Below, one piece after another: positions 46,260-54,756 of a stretch of 64,000 bases of DNA. The translations under genes were made by a program, and so were the position numbers. Positions within the stretch are counted from its first letter, which is position 1. Each line of letters starts with the position of its first letter. The notes beneath the pieces are model-generated. The model saw only the letters and a program-made list of their open reading frames with translations, searched no databases and had not been told where the DNA came from. This DNA comes from Rhizobium tropici CIAT 899 (GTDB lineage Bacteria > Pseudomonadota > Alphaproteobacteria > Rhizobiales > Rhizobiaceae): contig NC_020059.1 of assembly GCF_000330885.1 (NCBI RefSeq), positions 2,283,001 through 2,347,000 on the forward strand. The letters are read 5' to 3'.

Positions 46260-47219
46260 ATGAGCACCTCCAGCGGCTCCTCGGCGCGATTGCTGCAGTC
46301 GGAGCTGACCTTCGGTTTGGTGACGATGTTTCTCTCCGTCGTCCTCTCGCCAGTCATGGATATCTTCTCCAAGCTCGCGGCGACCACGATTCCGCCGGGC
46401 GAAGTGACCGCCGCCCGCTTCATCTTCCAGGCTCTTTTTGCGCTCCCCATGATGGCAATGCGCGGGAAATGGGGCGTGTGGAGTTGGCGACGCAGCGGCG
46501 TCCATGCCATCCGTGCCGCCGTGCTCACGCTGTCCATGGTGTCGTTCGTGACCACGCTGCAGGTGATGGAAGTGGCCGATGCCATTGCCATCTTCTTCGT
46601 CGAGCCGATGATGCTCACCATCCTCAGCAGCGTCTTCCTGAAGGAAACCATCGGCTGGCGGCGCTATGCCGCCTGTGCCGTCGGCTTTTTCGGCGCGATG
46701 CTGATCATCCAGCCAAGCTTTCAGGAAGTCGGCTTTTTCGCCTTGCTCCCTGTCGTCACCGCGTTTTGCGTCGCCGTCTACGTCATGATCACGCGCGTGG
46801 TCTCCCATAGCGAGGACGCATGGTCGATGCAGTTCCAGACGGCTTTATGGGGGACCGGCATCAGCATGGTCCTGCTTGCCATCGGTCGAACGACGGGAAC
46901 TACAATCCTCGATCCGGTCATTCCGGATCTGGTGGCCACGCTCTATCTACTCGGCGTTGGCATTACTGCAGCAGCGGCGGGTATCCTCACGGTATATGCC
47001 TATCGCGCCGTGCCGGCCTCGACGCTTGCGCCGCTGCAGTATTTCGAGATCGTTTCCGCCACGATCTTCGGCTGGCTCGTCTTCGACAATTTCCCGGATG
47101 CGACCAAATGGCTCGGCATTCTCATCATCACCGGCTCCGGCCTCTACATTCTCTGGCGCGAGCGGCGCTTTGCTTCCAAGCCGGTATCCGATACATCTGA
47201 AACTGCATTCACGCCGTAA
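46260..47219 (+). CDS. EamA/DMT family transporter
   Basis: The 319-residue membrane protein has ten hydrophobic helices in two EamA repeats, with GEVTAARFIFQALFALPMM near 42-60 in the first and VFDNFPDATKWLGILII near 285 in the second. The substrate is unknown. It follows the hydrolase gene by 19 bp and precedes the CoA-transferase by 14 bp, so it probably moves a substrate or product of that pathway. A weak GGGA is the only ribosome-binding site, which suits translation within a polycistronic message. Confidence 0.83.
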   Translation: MSTSSGSSARLLQSELTFGLVTMFLSVVLSPVMDIFSKLAATTIPPGEVTAARFIFQALFALPMMAMRGKWGVWSWRRSGVHAIRAAVLTLSMVSFVTTLQVMEVADAIAIFFVEPMMLTILSSVFLKETIGWRRYAACAVGFFGAMLIIQPSFQEVGFFALLPVVTAFCVAVYVMITRVVSHSEDAWSMQFQTALWGTGISMVLLAIGRTTGTTILDPVIPDLVATLYLLGVGITAAAAGILTVYAYRAVPASTLAPLQYFEIVSATIFGWLVFDNFPDATKWLGILIITGSGLYILWRERRFASKPVSDTSETAFTP

Positions 47220-47233
47220 GCGAGTGGATCGAC

Positions 47234-48436
47234 ATGACAGACCAGAAAACCAAGAAACCTCCGCTGTCCGGTATTCGTGTCATAGAGCTTGCCCGCGTTC
47301 TCGCCGGCCCCTGGGCCGGGCAGATGCTGGCCGACCTCGGCGCCGATGTCATCAAGGTGGAAAATCCGGATGGCGGCGACGACACGCGCCAATGGGGTCC
47401 ACCCTTCGTCGAAGGCAAGGATGGCGAAAATCTCTCTGCTGCCTATTATCACTCCGCCAATCGCGGCAAGCGCTCCATCACCGCCGATCTCAAGACCGAG
47501 GAAGGGCAGGAACTGGTACGCCGGCTGGTAAAGACAGCCGATGTGGTGATCGAGAATTTCAAGCTCGGCGGCCTCGTCAAATACGGGCTGGATTACGAAA
47601 GCCTGAGGAAGATCAATTCCCGCATCGTCTACTGCTCGATCACCGGCTTCGGGCAGACCGGCCCCTACGCCAGTCTCGCCGGCTACGACTATATCGTCCA
47701 GGGCATGTCGGGGTTCATGTCGATCACAGGCGAGCCGGATGGCCAGCCGATGAAGGCCGGCGTCGCAATCGCCGATATCTTCACCGGCATCTATGCCGTT
47801 TCGGCAATCGAGGCCGCCCTGATCCATGCGCTGAAGACCGGGGAAGGACAACTCATCGACATGGCGCTGCTCGATGTACAATCCGCAGTGCTCGCCAATC
47901 AGAACATGAACTATCTGATCTCGGGTAAGCCGCCCGTGCGGCTCGGCAACGCCCATCCCAACATCTCACCCTATGAAGTCGTGCCAACCGCCGACGGCTA
48001 TCTCATTCTCGCTGTCGGCAACGACGGGCAGTTCCGGCGCCTCTGCGCCATTCTCGGCATGGAAACCAATGCCGATGACGAGCGCTATGCGACCAACAAG
48101 GCCCGCGTTGCGAACCGCAACGAGGTTCGGGCTTTCATCTCGGCCGAAACGCTGAAGTGGAACAAGGCAGAGCTGCTGAAAGCCTGTGAGGCCAACGCCG
48201 TACCGGCGGGCGCCATCAACACGATCGAGGATATGTTCGCCGATCCGCAGATTGTGGCGCGCGGACTGAGGATCGATCTCGAGGATAGCGCCGGCACTGT
48301 CATTCCGAGCGTCCGCACGCCGATCGTGCTGTCGGAAACGCCGTTGACCTATACGCGGCCGAGCCCGCGTCTCGGCGAACATCAGGAGGAAGTTCTGGCC
48401 GAATTGGCAGAACTGGAGGGGAAGGCGAGGAGATGA
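47234..48436 (+). CDS. family III CoA-transferase (CaiB/Frc type)
   Basis: The 400-residue length is usual for this family. LSGIRVIELARVLAGPWAGQ (11-30) and DLGADVIKVENPDGGDDTR (34-52) are the N-terminal signatures; SANRGKRSITADL near 74 and CSITGFGQTGPY near 134 follow. The aspartate in VAIADIFTG (D181) aligns by motif with the catalytic Asp169 of formyl-CoA transferase and CaiB. These enzymes move CoA between carboxylic acids. The stop overlaps the next gene by 4 bp. Pairing with a ThDP enzyme recalls the formyl-CoA transferase/oxalyl-CoA decarboxylase couple, but the ThDP partner here looks different, so the acid is unknown. Confidence 0.88.
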   Translation: MTDQKTKKPPLSGIRVIELARVLAGPWAGQMLADLGADVIKVENPDGGDDTRQWGPPFVEGKDGENLSAAYYHSANRGKRSITADLKTEEGQELVRRLVKTADVVIENFKLGGLVKYGLDYESLRKINSRIVYCSITGFGQTGPYASLAGYDYIVQGMSGFMSITGEPDGQPMKAGVAIADIFTGIYAVSAIEAALIHALKTGEGQLIDMALLDVQSAVLANQNMNYLISGKPPVRLGNAHPNISPYEVVPTADGYLILAVGNDGQFRRLCAILGMETNADDERYATNKARVANRNEVRAFISAETLKWNKAELLKACEANAVPAGAINTIEDMFADPQIVARGLRIDLEDSAGTVIPSVRTPIVLSETPLTYTRPSPRLGEHQEEVLAELAELEGKARR

Positions 48437-50091
48437 AGCGAACGGGCGGGCAACTTATCGTCGAGGCTTTGAAGGCCAATGGCGTGCAGCGCATTTCCTG
48501 CGTGCCGGGCGAGAGCTTTCTCGCCGTGCTCGATGCCCTGCACGACAGCGATATCAAGGTGCTCGTCTGCCGCCAGGAAGGCGGCGCGGCGATGATGGCG
48601 GATACCTGGGGCCGATTGACCGGCGAGCCGGGCATTTGCATGGTCACCCGCGGTCCCGGCGCCACAAACGCCTCTGCCGGCCTTCATATCGCACGGCAGG
48701 ATTCGATCCCGATGATCCTTTTCATCGGCCAGGTCCAGCGCGATGCCCGCGAACGCGAGGCTTTTCAGGAAGTGGAGTTCCGTCGTGCCTTTACCGAATT
48801 CGCCAAATGGGTCGGCGAAATCGACGACGCTGCCCGCATTCCGGAATTCGTCACCCGTGCCTTTGCGGTAGCCACATCGGGACGCCCAGGTCCGGTTGTA
48901 CTGACTCTCCCCGAAGACATGTTGCGCGATGAAGTCGAAGCGCCGCAAGTACTGCCCTACGTCCCAGTTGCCGCCCATCCGGGCCGCGGCCAGCTTGCAG
49001 AACTTAGCCAGTGTCTTGCGGCTGCCCAGCGGCCAATGGTCATTCTCGGCGGCACGCGCTGGAACGAGGAAGCGGTTGCCGGCATCAGGCAATTCGCCGA
49101 GCGTTTCAAACTGCCGGTCGGCTGCTCCTTCCGCCGGCAGATGCTGTTCGACCATCTGCATCCAAACTATGCCGGCGATGTCGGCATCGGCATCAATCCG
49201 GCGCTGGCAAAGGAAATCAAGGAAGCGGATCTGCTGATCCTTCTCGGCGGCCGCCTCTCCGAAATGCCCTCCTCCGGCTACACGCTGGTCGATATCCCCT
49301 ACCCGCGCCAAAAGCTCGTCCATATCCATCCCGACCCTTCAGAACTCGGACGCGTCTATCGGCCGGACCTGGCCATTTGTGCCAGCCCAGCGGACTTCGT
49401 TGCGGCTCTGGCAGAGCTCGATGCGCCAACCGCGACACCTTGGGCCGAGCGCATGGAACGCATGCACGCGGCCTACCTCACCTGGTCGAAGACCCCGGAA
49501 AAAAGCCCCGGCGCTGTCCATATGGGCCGCATCATAGATTGGATCGAAGCCAATACGGCCGATGATGCGATCTTCACCAACGGCGCCGGCAATTATGCCA
49601 CCTGGCTTCACCGCTTCCATCGCTTCCGCCGCTTCAACACGCAGGCGGCTCCGACCTCGGGCTCGATGGGATATGGCCTGCCGGCAGCGGTTGCCGCGAA
49701 ACAGCTCTTTCCCGATCGCGAAGTGATCTGCTTTGCCGGCGACGGCTGTTTCATGATGCATGGCCAGGAATTTGCGACCGCTGTCCAGTATGGACTGCCG
49801 CTCATCGCTTTAGTCATCAACAATGGCATGTACGGCACGATCCGCATGCATCAGGAACGGGAATATCCCGGCCGCGTTAGCGCCACCACGCTCGATAATC
49901 CGGATTTCGCGGCCCTTGCCCGCGCCCATGGCGGCCACGGCGAAACAGTGAAGGCGACGGAAGAGTTCGGCCCGGCTTTCGAGCGGGCGCGAGCGAGCGA
50001 CAAGCCGGCCATCATCGAGATTGCGCTCGACCCGGAAGCGATCACGCCCTCCCGCACCCTGACGGAAATCGCCCAGACAAAAGGCCGGTGA
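48433..50091 (+). CDS. thiamine diphosphate-dependent enzyme, acetolactate synthase-like
   Basis: The 552-residue protein has the three-domain ThDP fold. E49 (CRQEGGAAMMA) is the cofactor-activating Glu, GTRGP-type loop VTRGPGATNA is near 71, and the ThDP-metal motif runs from GDG (436-438) to NNG (463-465). The FAD-contact motif RFDDR of true acetolactate synthases is replaced by GGRLSEMPSS near 272, so it is probably a related carboligase or decarboxylase of unknown substrate. It overlaps the CoA-transferase gene by 4 bp and its stop codon lies inside the terminator hairpin. Confidence 0.85.
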   Translation: MKRTGGQLIVEALKANGVQRISCVPGESFLAVLDALHDSDIKVLVCRQEGGAAMMADTWGRLTGEPGICMVTRGPGATNASAGLHIARQDSIPMILFIGQVQRDAREREAFQEVEFRRAFTEFAKWVGEIDDAARIPEFVTRAFAVATSGRPGPVVLTLPEDMLRDEVEAPQVLPYVPVAAHPGRGQLAELSQCLAAAQRPMVILGGTRWNEEAVAGIRQFAERFKLPVGCSFRRQMLFDHLHPNYAGDVGIGINPALAKEIKEADLLILLGGRLSEMPSSGYTLVDIPYPRQKLVHIHPDPSELGRVYRPDLAICASPADFVAALAELDAPTATPWAERMERMHAAYLTWSKTPEKSPGAVHMGRIIDWIEANTADDAIFTNGAGNYATWLHRFHRFRRFNTQAAPTSGSMGYGLPAAVAAKQLFPDREVICFAGDGCFMMHGQEFATAVQYGLPLIALVINNGMYGTIRMHQEREYPGRVSATTLDNPDFAALARAHGGHGETVKATEEFGPAFERARASDKPAIIEIALDPEAITPSRTLTEIAQTKGR

Positions 50092-50115
50092 GCGCGAGCC
50101 CACCGGCCTTGAAAA
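50081..50115 (+). terminator. rho-independent terminator overlapping the ThDP enzyme stop codon
   Basis: AAGGCCGGTG and CACCGGCCTT (50081-50110) pair around a 10-nt loop. The TGA stop (50089-50091) sits in the upstream arm. Only a short A-rich tail follows on the plus strand, whereas TTTTTTC precedes it on the minus strand read, so ending of the convergent ridA message is unlikely because ridA ends at 50134; the hairpin may mainly protect the operon mRNA. Confidence 0.55.
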
Positions 50116-50133
50116 AATCACGGATAGCGCGAC

Positions 50134-50475
50134 TTAGAGCGCTGCCGTCACGATGAATTCGACCTTGTACTTCGGCGCTGCGAGCTTGGCTTCGCTGGTC
50201 GCACGGGCCGGCGTGTTGGCCGGATCGACCCAGGCTTCCCAGGCGGCGTTCATTTCGGCGAAGTAGGAGATGTCCGAGAGGTAGATGAGCGTCTGCAGGA
50301 TCTTCGACTTGTTGGAGCCGGCTGCAGCGAGCAGGCGGTCGACTTCAGCCAGTGCCGACTTGCACTGATCGGTGACGCTTTCGCCTTCGCCAACCTGGCC
50401 GGCGAGATAGACGGTGTTACCGTGGATGACAGCGCCGCTCATGCGGGCGCCAACGTCGATACGCTTGATGCTCAT
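50134..50475 (-). CDS. RidA family protein (enamine/imine deaminase)
   Basis: The 113-residue protein of the YjgF/YER057c/UK114 family belongs to a group whose characterised members hydrolyse reactive enamines and imines formed by PLP enzymes. IHGNTVYLAGQVGEG near 17 and the C-terminal half with LIYLSDISYFAEMNAAWEAW and PARATSEAKLAAPKYKVEF-type segments fit. The key Arg of RidA proper is expected just before the TSEA stretch and is seen (PARATS). AGGAGA precedes ATG 50475. It lies 89 bp after the DUF442 gene in the same direction and may be co-transcribed. Confidence 0.85.
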   Translation of the reverse strand: MSIKRIDVGARMSGAVIHGNTVYLAGQVGEGESVTDQCKSALAEVDRLLAAAGSNKSKILQTLIYLSDISYFAEMNAAWEAWVDPANTPARATSEAKLAAPKYKVEFIVTAAL

Positions 50476-50564
50476 GGTGTTCTCCTGATGTTGTTCTTCG
50501 ACAGGTAAACAGGGCATAGCTCACTGCCTGCCCTGCAATCAAAAGGCCGGGGGAAAGAACCCGT

Positions 50565-50903
50565 TCAGCCGCGAATGTGATGTGTCTTCTGATAGATCGC
50601 GGTCGAACGCGCGCCGGAGCGGCAATAGCCGAGCATCGGCCGAGGAAACTCGTCCAGCGCATCAACCATGCCCTGCACGGCCTCTTCAGTCACGCCCATC
50701 GGGCCGACAGGCACCTGGGTGATCTCCAGACCGAGTTCCTTGGCGCGGGCTTCGATGACACCGAACGGCGTCTGATCCGGGCTTTCGCCATCGGGGCGAT
50801 GGCAGACGATGGACTTGAAACCCAGGGCCTTGATCTGGTCGAGATCCTCTACGGTGATCTGGCCGGACACCGAGTAGTCATCGTCGATCGGGCGGATATC
50901 CAT
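50565..50903 (-). CDS. DUF442/TIGR01244 phosphatase-like sulfur-transferase protein
   Basis: The 112-residue protein of the TIGR01244 family resembles a dual-specificity phosphatase. MDIRPIDDDYSVSGQIT starts the domain, SIVCHRPDGESPDQ is the mid motif, and YCRSGARS near 93-100 is the CX5R active-site loop (Cys and Arg six residues apart). Relatives are found alone or fused to rhodanese or metallo-beta-lactamase domains in sulfide metabolism and biofilm growth (for example Blh); no such partner is adjacent here. The biochemical role is therefore open. It reads toward ridA. Confidence 0.8.
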   Translation of the reverse strand: MDIRPIDDDYSVSGQITVEDLDQIKALGFKSIVCHRPDGESPDQTPFGVIEARAKELGLEITQVPVGPMGVTEEAVQGMVDALDEFPRPMLGYCRSGARSTAIYQKTHHIRG

Positions 50904-50975
50904 GGTTCATGTCCTCTCTAAAACCGTGGCCTTGATCTACGCCGCTGTCGAGCAAGCGTCAACCGCGGCACGCTC

Positions 50976-51815
50976 TCAAACGAAGGCAAAGTTGAGCATG
51001 AAATTGCGGGCTTCGCCGGGCTGGAGAATATTGAATTCACCGGTTTCTTCCAGCTCGGCGCGAGGCACCCAGCGATGCGAAACCGGCTCGATGCCGAGTA
51101 CATGCGCGGGGGCGCGCTGATTGCGCCAGACCTGCAGGAATGGCAGCGTGTCGGTACCGAAACGCACCCCTAGTGTCTTGCCACCGATGGCCGCAATAGG
51201 GCCGAGACTGATCTCCGCCCAATCCTCGCCCTTGTCCTGCGCCGGCACACAGAAGATATCGCCCCCCTCCTCGCCGAAAGTCCAGGGAAAGCCGCCATTA
51301 TCAAGCATCTGCCCGGCAAGGCGCGTGCCGTTATCGAACCATTTGCCGCCGATGTTCATATGGTACATCAGGAAAACCGGCATCGCCTCCGTGCTGGTAT
51401 TGACCAAACGGTCCGCAAGCGAGACCTCGCCCGTCGCACCATCGATCTGCCAAAGTCGTTCGAGCCTCGCCGTGCGGCGTTCGGCGGTGACAACATCGAT
51501 ATCGGCGCGGCATTCCGCATTGCCATTCTCGAATTTAGTCCAGAGAATTTTGGCTGGATGGGACGCGAAGGAACCGTGTAGCGGATAGCGCTTGCCCTCA
51601 TAGGCGCCGGACATCGGCTCAGGATGACGGATATGGTCCGGACCGCAGGTGAAGAGGAAGCCTTCCACGGAATGACTGATCCGCGGATCGCCATCGTCAG
51701 GAACGGCACTTCCGGGCGCAAGATTATTGCCCTCGACGATGCAGGCGCCGATATCCAGGACGGACCCCTCATCCAGCGTCAATTTCGGCCCTTTGGCCGC
51801 AGAAAAATCCATCAT
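50976..51815 (-). CDS. aldose 1-epimerase-like protein (DUF4432)
   Basis: The 279-residue protein has an all-beta galactose-mutarotase-like fold. YPLHGSFASHPAKI near 95 and MYHMNIGGKWFDNGTRL near 150 fit the DUF4432 branch of aldose-epimerase homologues; LGIEPVSHRW near 250 holds the conserved Glu expected as catalytic base in that superfamily. Substrate unknown. The start pair at 51815/51812 (MM) is chosen because GGAGG lies 9 nt upstream of the first; longer frames lack a site. It shares a divergent control region with the L,D-transpeptidase gene. Confidence 0.75.
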   Translation of the reverse strand: MMDFSAAKGPKLTLDEGSVLDIGACIVEGNNLAPGSAVPDDGDPRISHSVEGFLFTCGPDHIRHPEPMSGAYEGKRYPLHGSFASHPAKILWTKFENGNAECRADIDVVTAERRTARLERLWQIDGATGEVSLADRLVNTSTEAMPVFLMYHMNIGGKWFDNGTRLAGQMLDNGGFPWTFGEEGGDIFCVPAQDKGEDWAEISLGPIAAIGGKTLGVRFGTDTLPFLQVWRNQRAPAHVLGIEPVSHRWVPRAELEETGEFNILQPGEARNFMLNFAFV

Positions 51816-52033
51816 CCTCAAAGTCCTCCCCGATCGACGCCGAGCGCAGGTGCTGTCCCAAGGTGGCGCGCGGCTGAAATAAGCGGTTATTTGGCTTACC
51901 AAATCTTAACTTGAAGCCTTGATCACATAAATTTTTATATTTTATTCAGCATGATAATCTAAATCTCCATACTGGCGTCAAAATTGCCATGTGTGTGTGT
52001 CAGCCGAACGACCATCCCGAGGATCCGACAGAC

Positions 52034-53494
52034 GTGAACCGGTTCGTAAAATTGAGTTTTGCCCTGGCGATGACTGCCACCGTGTCCATGCTCGCGCTCA
52101 CGGACGCGCAGGCACAATATTATCGCAGCGGCAACGGCAATACGGTTCTCGTCACTCCTGACGGCCGGATCCTCGATCAGTATCCTTATGGTGGTGGATA
52201 TTCCATGGCCCGCGACGGTCGCGGCCGCCGGGTCCTGATTGATGCTTACGGCAATGTCGTCGCCACGGAGATGAAGGCCAGCACCTACTATCCCCGCGCC
52301 CCAGCCCGCGATACCTATGGCACTAGTGGCGGCCGCTATGGCGACACGCAGCTTTCCAACAACGGCGACTACCAGGACTATCGTCAATATCGCTCCGACA
52401 GCTACGGAAACTACGACGGCGCACCCAACAATGGTTACGACCAGCAGGATCGTGGTGTGGTCACCGGCGGAATTCCGCGCGACAGCGATATCCAGCGCCA
52501 GCCGCTCGACAATCAGCCATTGCCTGGCAAGAACCAAGGCCAGACGAACGCGAACGGCAACGACTACGCATCGATCGATCCACAGCAGAGCGCGCCCGAC
52601 ATCGTCAACAAACCGGCACCGGCCGAACCCGTCATCACGCTTAAGGGCAAATCGAAGATGGAGATCACCGCGCTAGAGGTCTTTCTCGCGCGGCAGGGCA
52701 TTTCGCCGGGTGCGATCGACGGCAGAATGGGTGCCAACGTCACCAAGGCGATCTATGCCTATCAGCAGATGACCGGCCAGACGCTCGACCCGAACAATAC
52801 CGACGCGATCCTCGAGCAGCTTCGCCTGTCCGGCGGTATGCCAATCGTCAACTACACGATCACGGCGGCCGACGCAGCCGGCCCCTATGTTGCATCAATC
52901 CCCGAAGATTATGCCGCAAAATCCCAGATGCCGTCCCTCGGCTATACCTCGACGACGGAAATGCTGGCCGAACGCTTTCACATGGATGAGGGCTATCTGA
53001 AGGCGCTCAATCCCGGCGTCGATTTCACCGTGCCGGGCAGCACCATCAAGGTCGTCAATACCGGCCCCAGTAAGACCGGCGCAGTCGCCAAGATCCTGGC
53101 AGACAAGGGCCGCAAGCAGGTTTTCGCCTATGACGCCAACGGCACGCTGATTGCCGCCTACCCGGCCAGCATCGGCTCCGCCGACACGCCCTCGCCGTCA
53201 GGCACAGTCACGGTCGAGCGCGTCGCCTTCAATCCGGGCTATACCTACAATCCGAAGATCAACTTCCAGCAAGCCGGAAACGACAAGGTTCTCAATATTC
53301 CGCCAGGCCCGAACGGCCCGGTCGGTACGGTCTGGATGGCTCTATCGAAGCCGACCTACGGCATTCACGGCACGCCGGATCCCTCGAGAATCGGTAAAAC
53401 GCAGAGCCATGGCTGCGTGCGCCTCACGAATTGGGATGCGACCGAACTTGCCAAGATGGTCAAGCCGGGCGTCGTCGTCGAATTCGTAGACTGA
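52034..53494 (+). CDS. L,D-transpeptidase with LysM-like and peptidoglycan-binding segments
   Basis: This is a 486-residue exported protein. From the GTG at 52034 (GAGGA 10 nt upstream) a signal peptide ends near AQA (residue 27). A Tyr/Gly/Asn/Asp-rich low-complexity part (about 28-190) precedes a peptidoglycan-binding segment (GISPGAIDGRMGANVT near 230), a LysM-like stretch (ERFHMDEGYLKALNPG near 320) and the YkuD catalytic domain with H445 in IHGTP and SHGCVR (458-463, catalytic Cys461). Such enzymes make 3-3 cross-links or attach proteins to peptidoglycan; 3-3 links are abundant in Rhizobiales. A terminator follows at once. Confidence 0.92.
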   Translation: MNRFVKLSFALAMTATVSMLALTDAQAQYYRSGNGNTVLVTPDGRILDQYPYGGGYSMARDGRGRRVLIDAYGNVVATEMKASTYYPRAPARDTYGTSGGRYGDTQLSNNGDYQDYRQYRSDSYGNYDGAPNNGYDQQDRGVVTGGIPRDSDIQRQPLDNQPLPGKNQGQTNANGNDYASIDPQQSAPDIVNKPAPAEPVITLKGKSKMEITALEVFLARQGISPGAIDGRMGANVTKAIYAYQQMTGQTLDPNNTDAILEQLRLSGGMPIVNYTITAADAAGPYVASIPEDYAAKSQMPSLGYTSTTEMLAERFHMDEGYLKALNPGVDFTVPGSTIKVVNTGPSKTGAVAKILADKGRKQVFAYDANGTLIAAYPASIGSADTPSPSGTVTVERVAFNPGYTYNPKINFQQAGNDKVLNIPPGPNGPVGTVWMALSKPTYGIHGTPDPSRIGKTQSHGCVRLTNWDATELAKMVKPGVVVEFVD

Positions 53495-53511
53495 TTGCCA
53501 AACATGCCTAC

Positions 53512-53544
53512 AAAAAGCCGCCAAGTTTCCCCGGCGGCTTTTTC
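53512..53544 (+). terminator. rho-independent terminator of the L,D-transpeptidase gene
   Basis: AAAAAGCCGCC and GGCGGCTTTTT pair around a 10-nt loop, 18 bp after the stop codon, followed by CTTTG. A-rich and T-rich tails on both sides make it potentially bidirectional; the convergent alcohol dehydrogenase gene ends 64 bp away. Confidence 0.88.
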
Positions 53545-53607
53545 TTTGTCTTGAAATATCAGAGCACCGCTATTTTCATCCGGCGCGTCAGGTAGTTCGG
53601 CGGCGTG

Positions 53608-54756
53608 TCAGAAGCAATCGCGGAACAAAGCCTTCGTATTTTCGAGCGTCAGCGGCACCGGATTGCCGCCGGCACTCGGGTCTTCGATCGCCATGGCGGA
53701 GAGCTCGTCGATCCGATCAGGCGCGATGCCCATGGCAGACAGATTTTCCGGCACGCCGAGTTCCGAGCGCAGTTGCAGCACGTAATCATAGAAGCCGTCG
53801 AAACCGCCCGAAATTCCGAGATAGGCGGCGGCGCGGGCAATCTTATCCTCGATTGCCTTGCGGTTGAAACGCAGGACGGCCGGCATGACGACGGCATTGG
53901 TCATGCCATGATGTGTGTTGTAGACGGCGCCGATCGGGTGCGACAGCGCGTGGATCGCGCCAAGCCCCTTCTGGAAGGCGACGGCGCCCATGGCGGCGGC
54001 GCTCATCATGTTGGCGCGGGCTTCGAGATCCGTTCCCTCGCGATAGGCGCGCGGCAGGAATTCCTTGACGAGCCGCATGCCTTCCAGCGCGATACCGGCC
54101 GACATCGGGTGGTAGAACGGCGAGGAATAGGCTTCCAGGCAATGGGCAAACGCGTCCATGCCAGTGCCGGCGGTGATGATCTTCGGCATGCCGACGGTCA
54201 GTTCGGGATCGGCGATGACGACGCCGGGCAGGAACTTCGGGTGGAAGATGATCTTCTTCACATGCGTTGCGGAATTGGTGATGACGCTGGCGCGGCCGAC
54301 TTCCGAACCGGTGCCGGCAGTCGTCGGCACCGCGACGATCGGCGCAATGCCTTCGACGCTGGCGCGGGTCCACCAGTCCCCGATGTCTTCGAAATCCCAG
54401 ACCGGACGCGACTGGCCCACCATGAAAGCGACGCACTTGCCGAGATCGAGACCGGAACCGCCGCCGAATGCGACGACGCCATCATGGCCGCCGTCCTTGA
54501 ACGCTTTCACGCCGGCTTCGAGGTTCTTCTCGTTCGGGTTCGGGTCGACGTCAGCGAAGATGGCGCGGCCGAGACCTGCTTCTTCCAGAATATCCAACGC
54601 CGTCGCCGTGATCGCCATCGAGGCGAGTCCCCGGTCGGTGATCAGGAGCGGCTTCTTCATGCCCAGGCTCTTGCAGGCGTCCGCCAGTTCCTTAATCCGG
54701 CCACGGCCGAGCTTGAAGGCGTTCGGATAGCTCCAATTGGCTGAGATAGTGCTCAT
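53608..54756 (-). CDS. iron-containing alcohol dehydrogenase
   Basis: This is a 382-residue group III (Fe-ADH) enzyme that interconverts alcohols and aldehydes with NAD(P). The cofactor loop FGGGSGLDLGK is near residue 99, VPTTAGTGSEVGRASV near 140 is a family signature, and metal ligands are seen in GMDAFAHCLEA (Asp, His near 195-200), ALSHPIG and NTHHGM (His). The ATG at 54756 overlaps the aldehyde dehydrogenase stop by 4 bp, and the two read in one direction, so an alcohol-aldehyde-acid sequence is plausible within the catabolic locus. Confidence 0.92.
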   Translation of the reverse strand: MSTISANWSYPNAFKLGRGRIKELADACKSLGMKKPLLITDRGLASMAITATALDILEEAGLGRAIFADVDPNPNEKNLEAGVKAFKDGGHDGVVAFGGGSGLDLGKCVAFMVGQSRPVWDFEDIGDWWTRASVEGIAPIVAVPTTAGTGSEVGRASVITNSATHVKKIIFHPKFLPGVVIADPELTVGMPKIITAGTGMDAFAHCLEAYSSPFYHPMSAGIALEGMRLVKEFLPRAYREGTDLEARANMMSAAAMGAVAFQKGLGAIHALSHPIGAVYNTHHGMTNAVVMPAVLRFNRKAIEDKIARAAAYLGISGGFDGFYDYVLQLRSELGVPENLSAMGIAPDRIDELSAMAIEDPSAGGNPVPLTLENTKALFRDCF

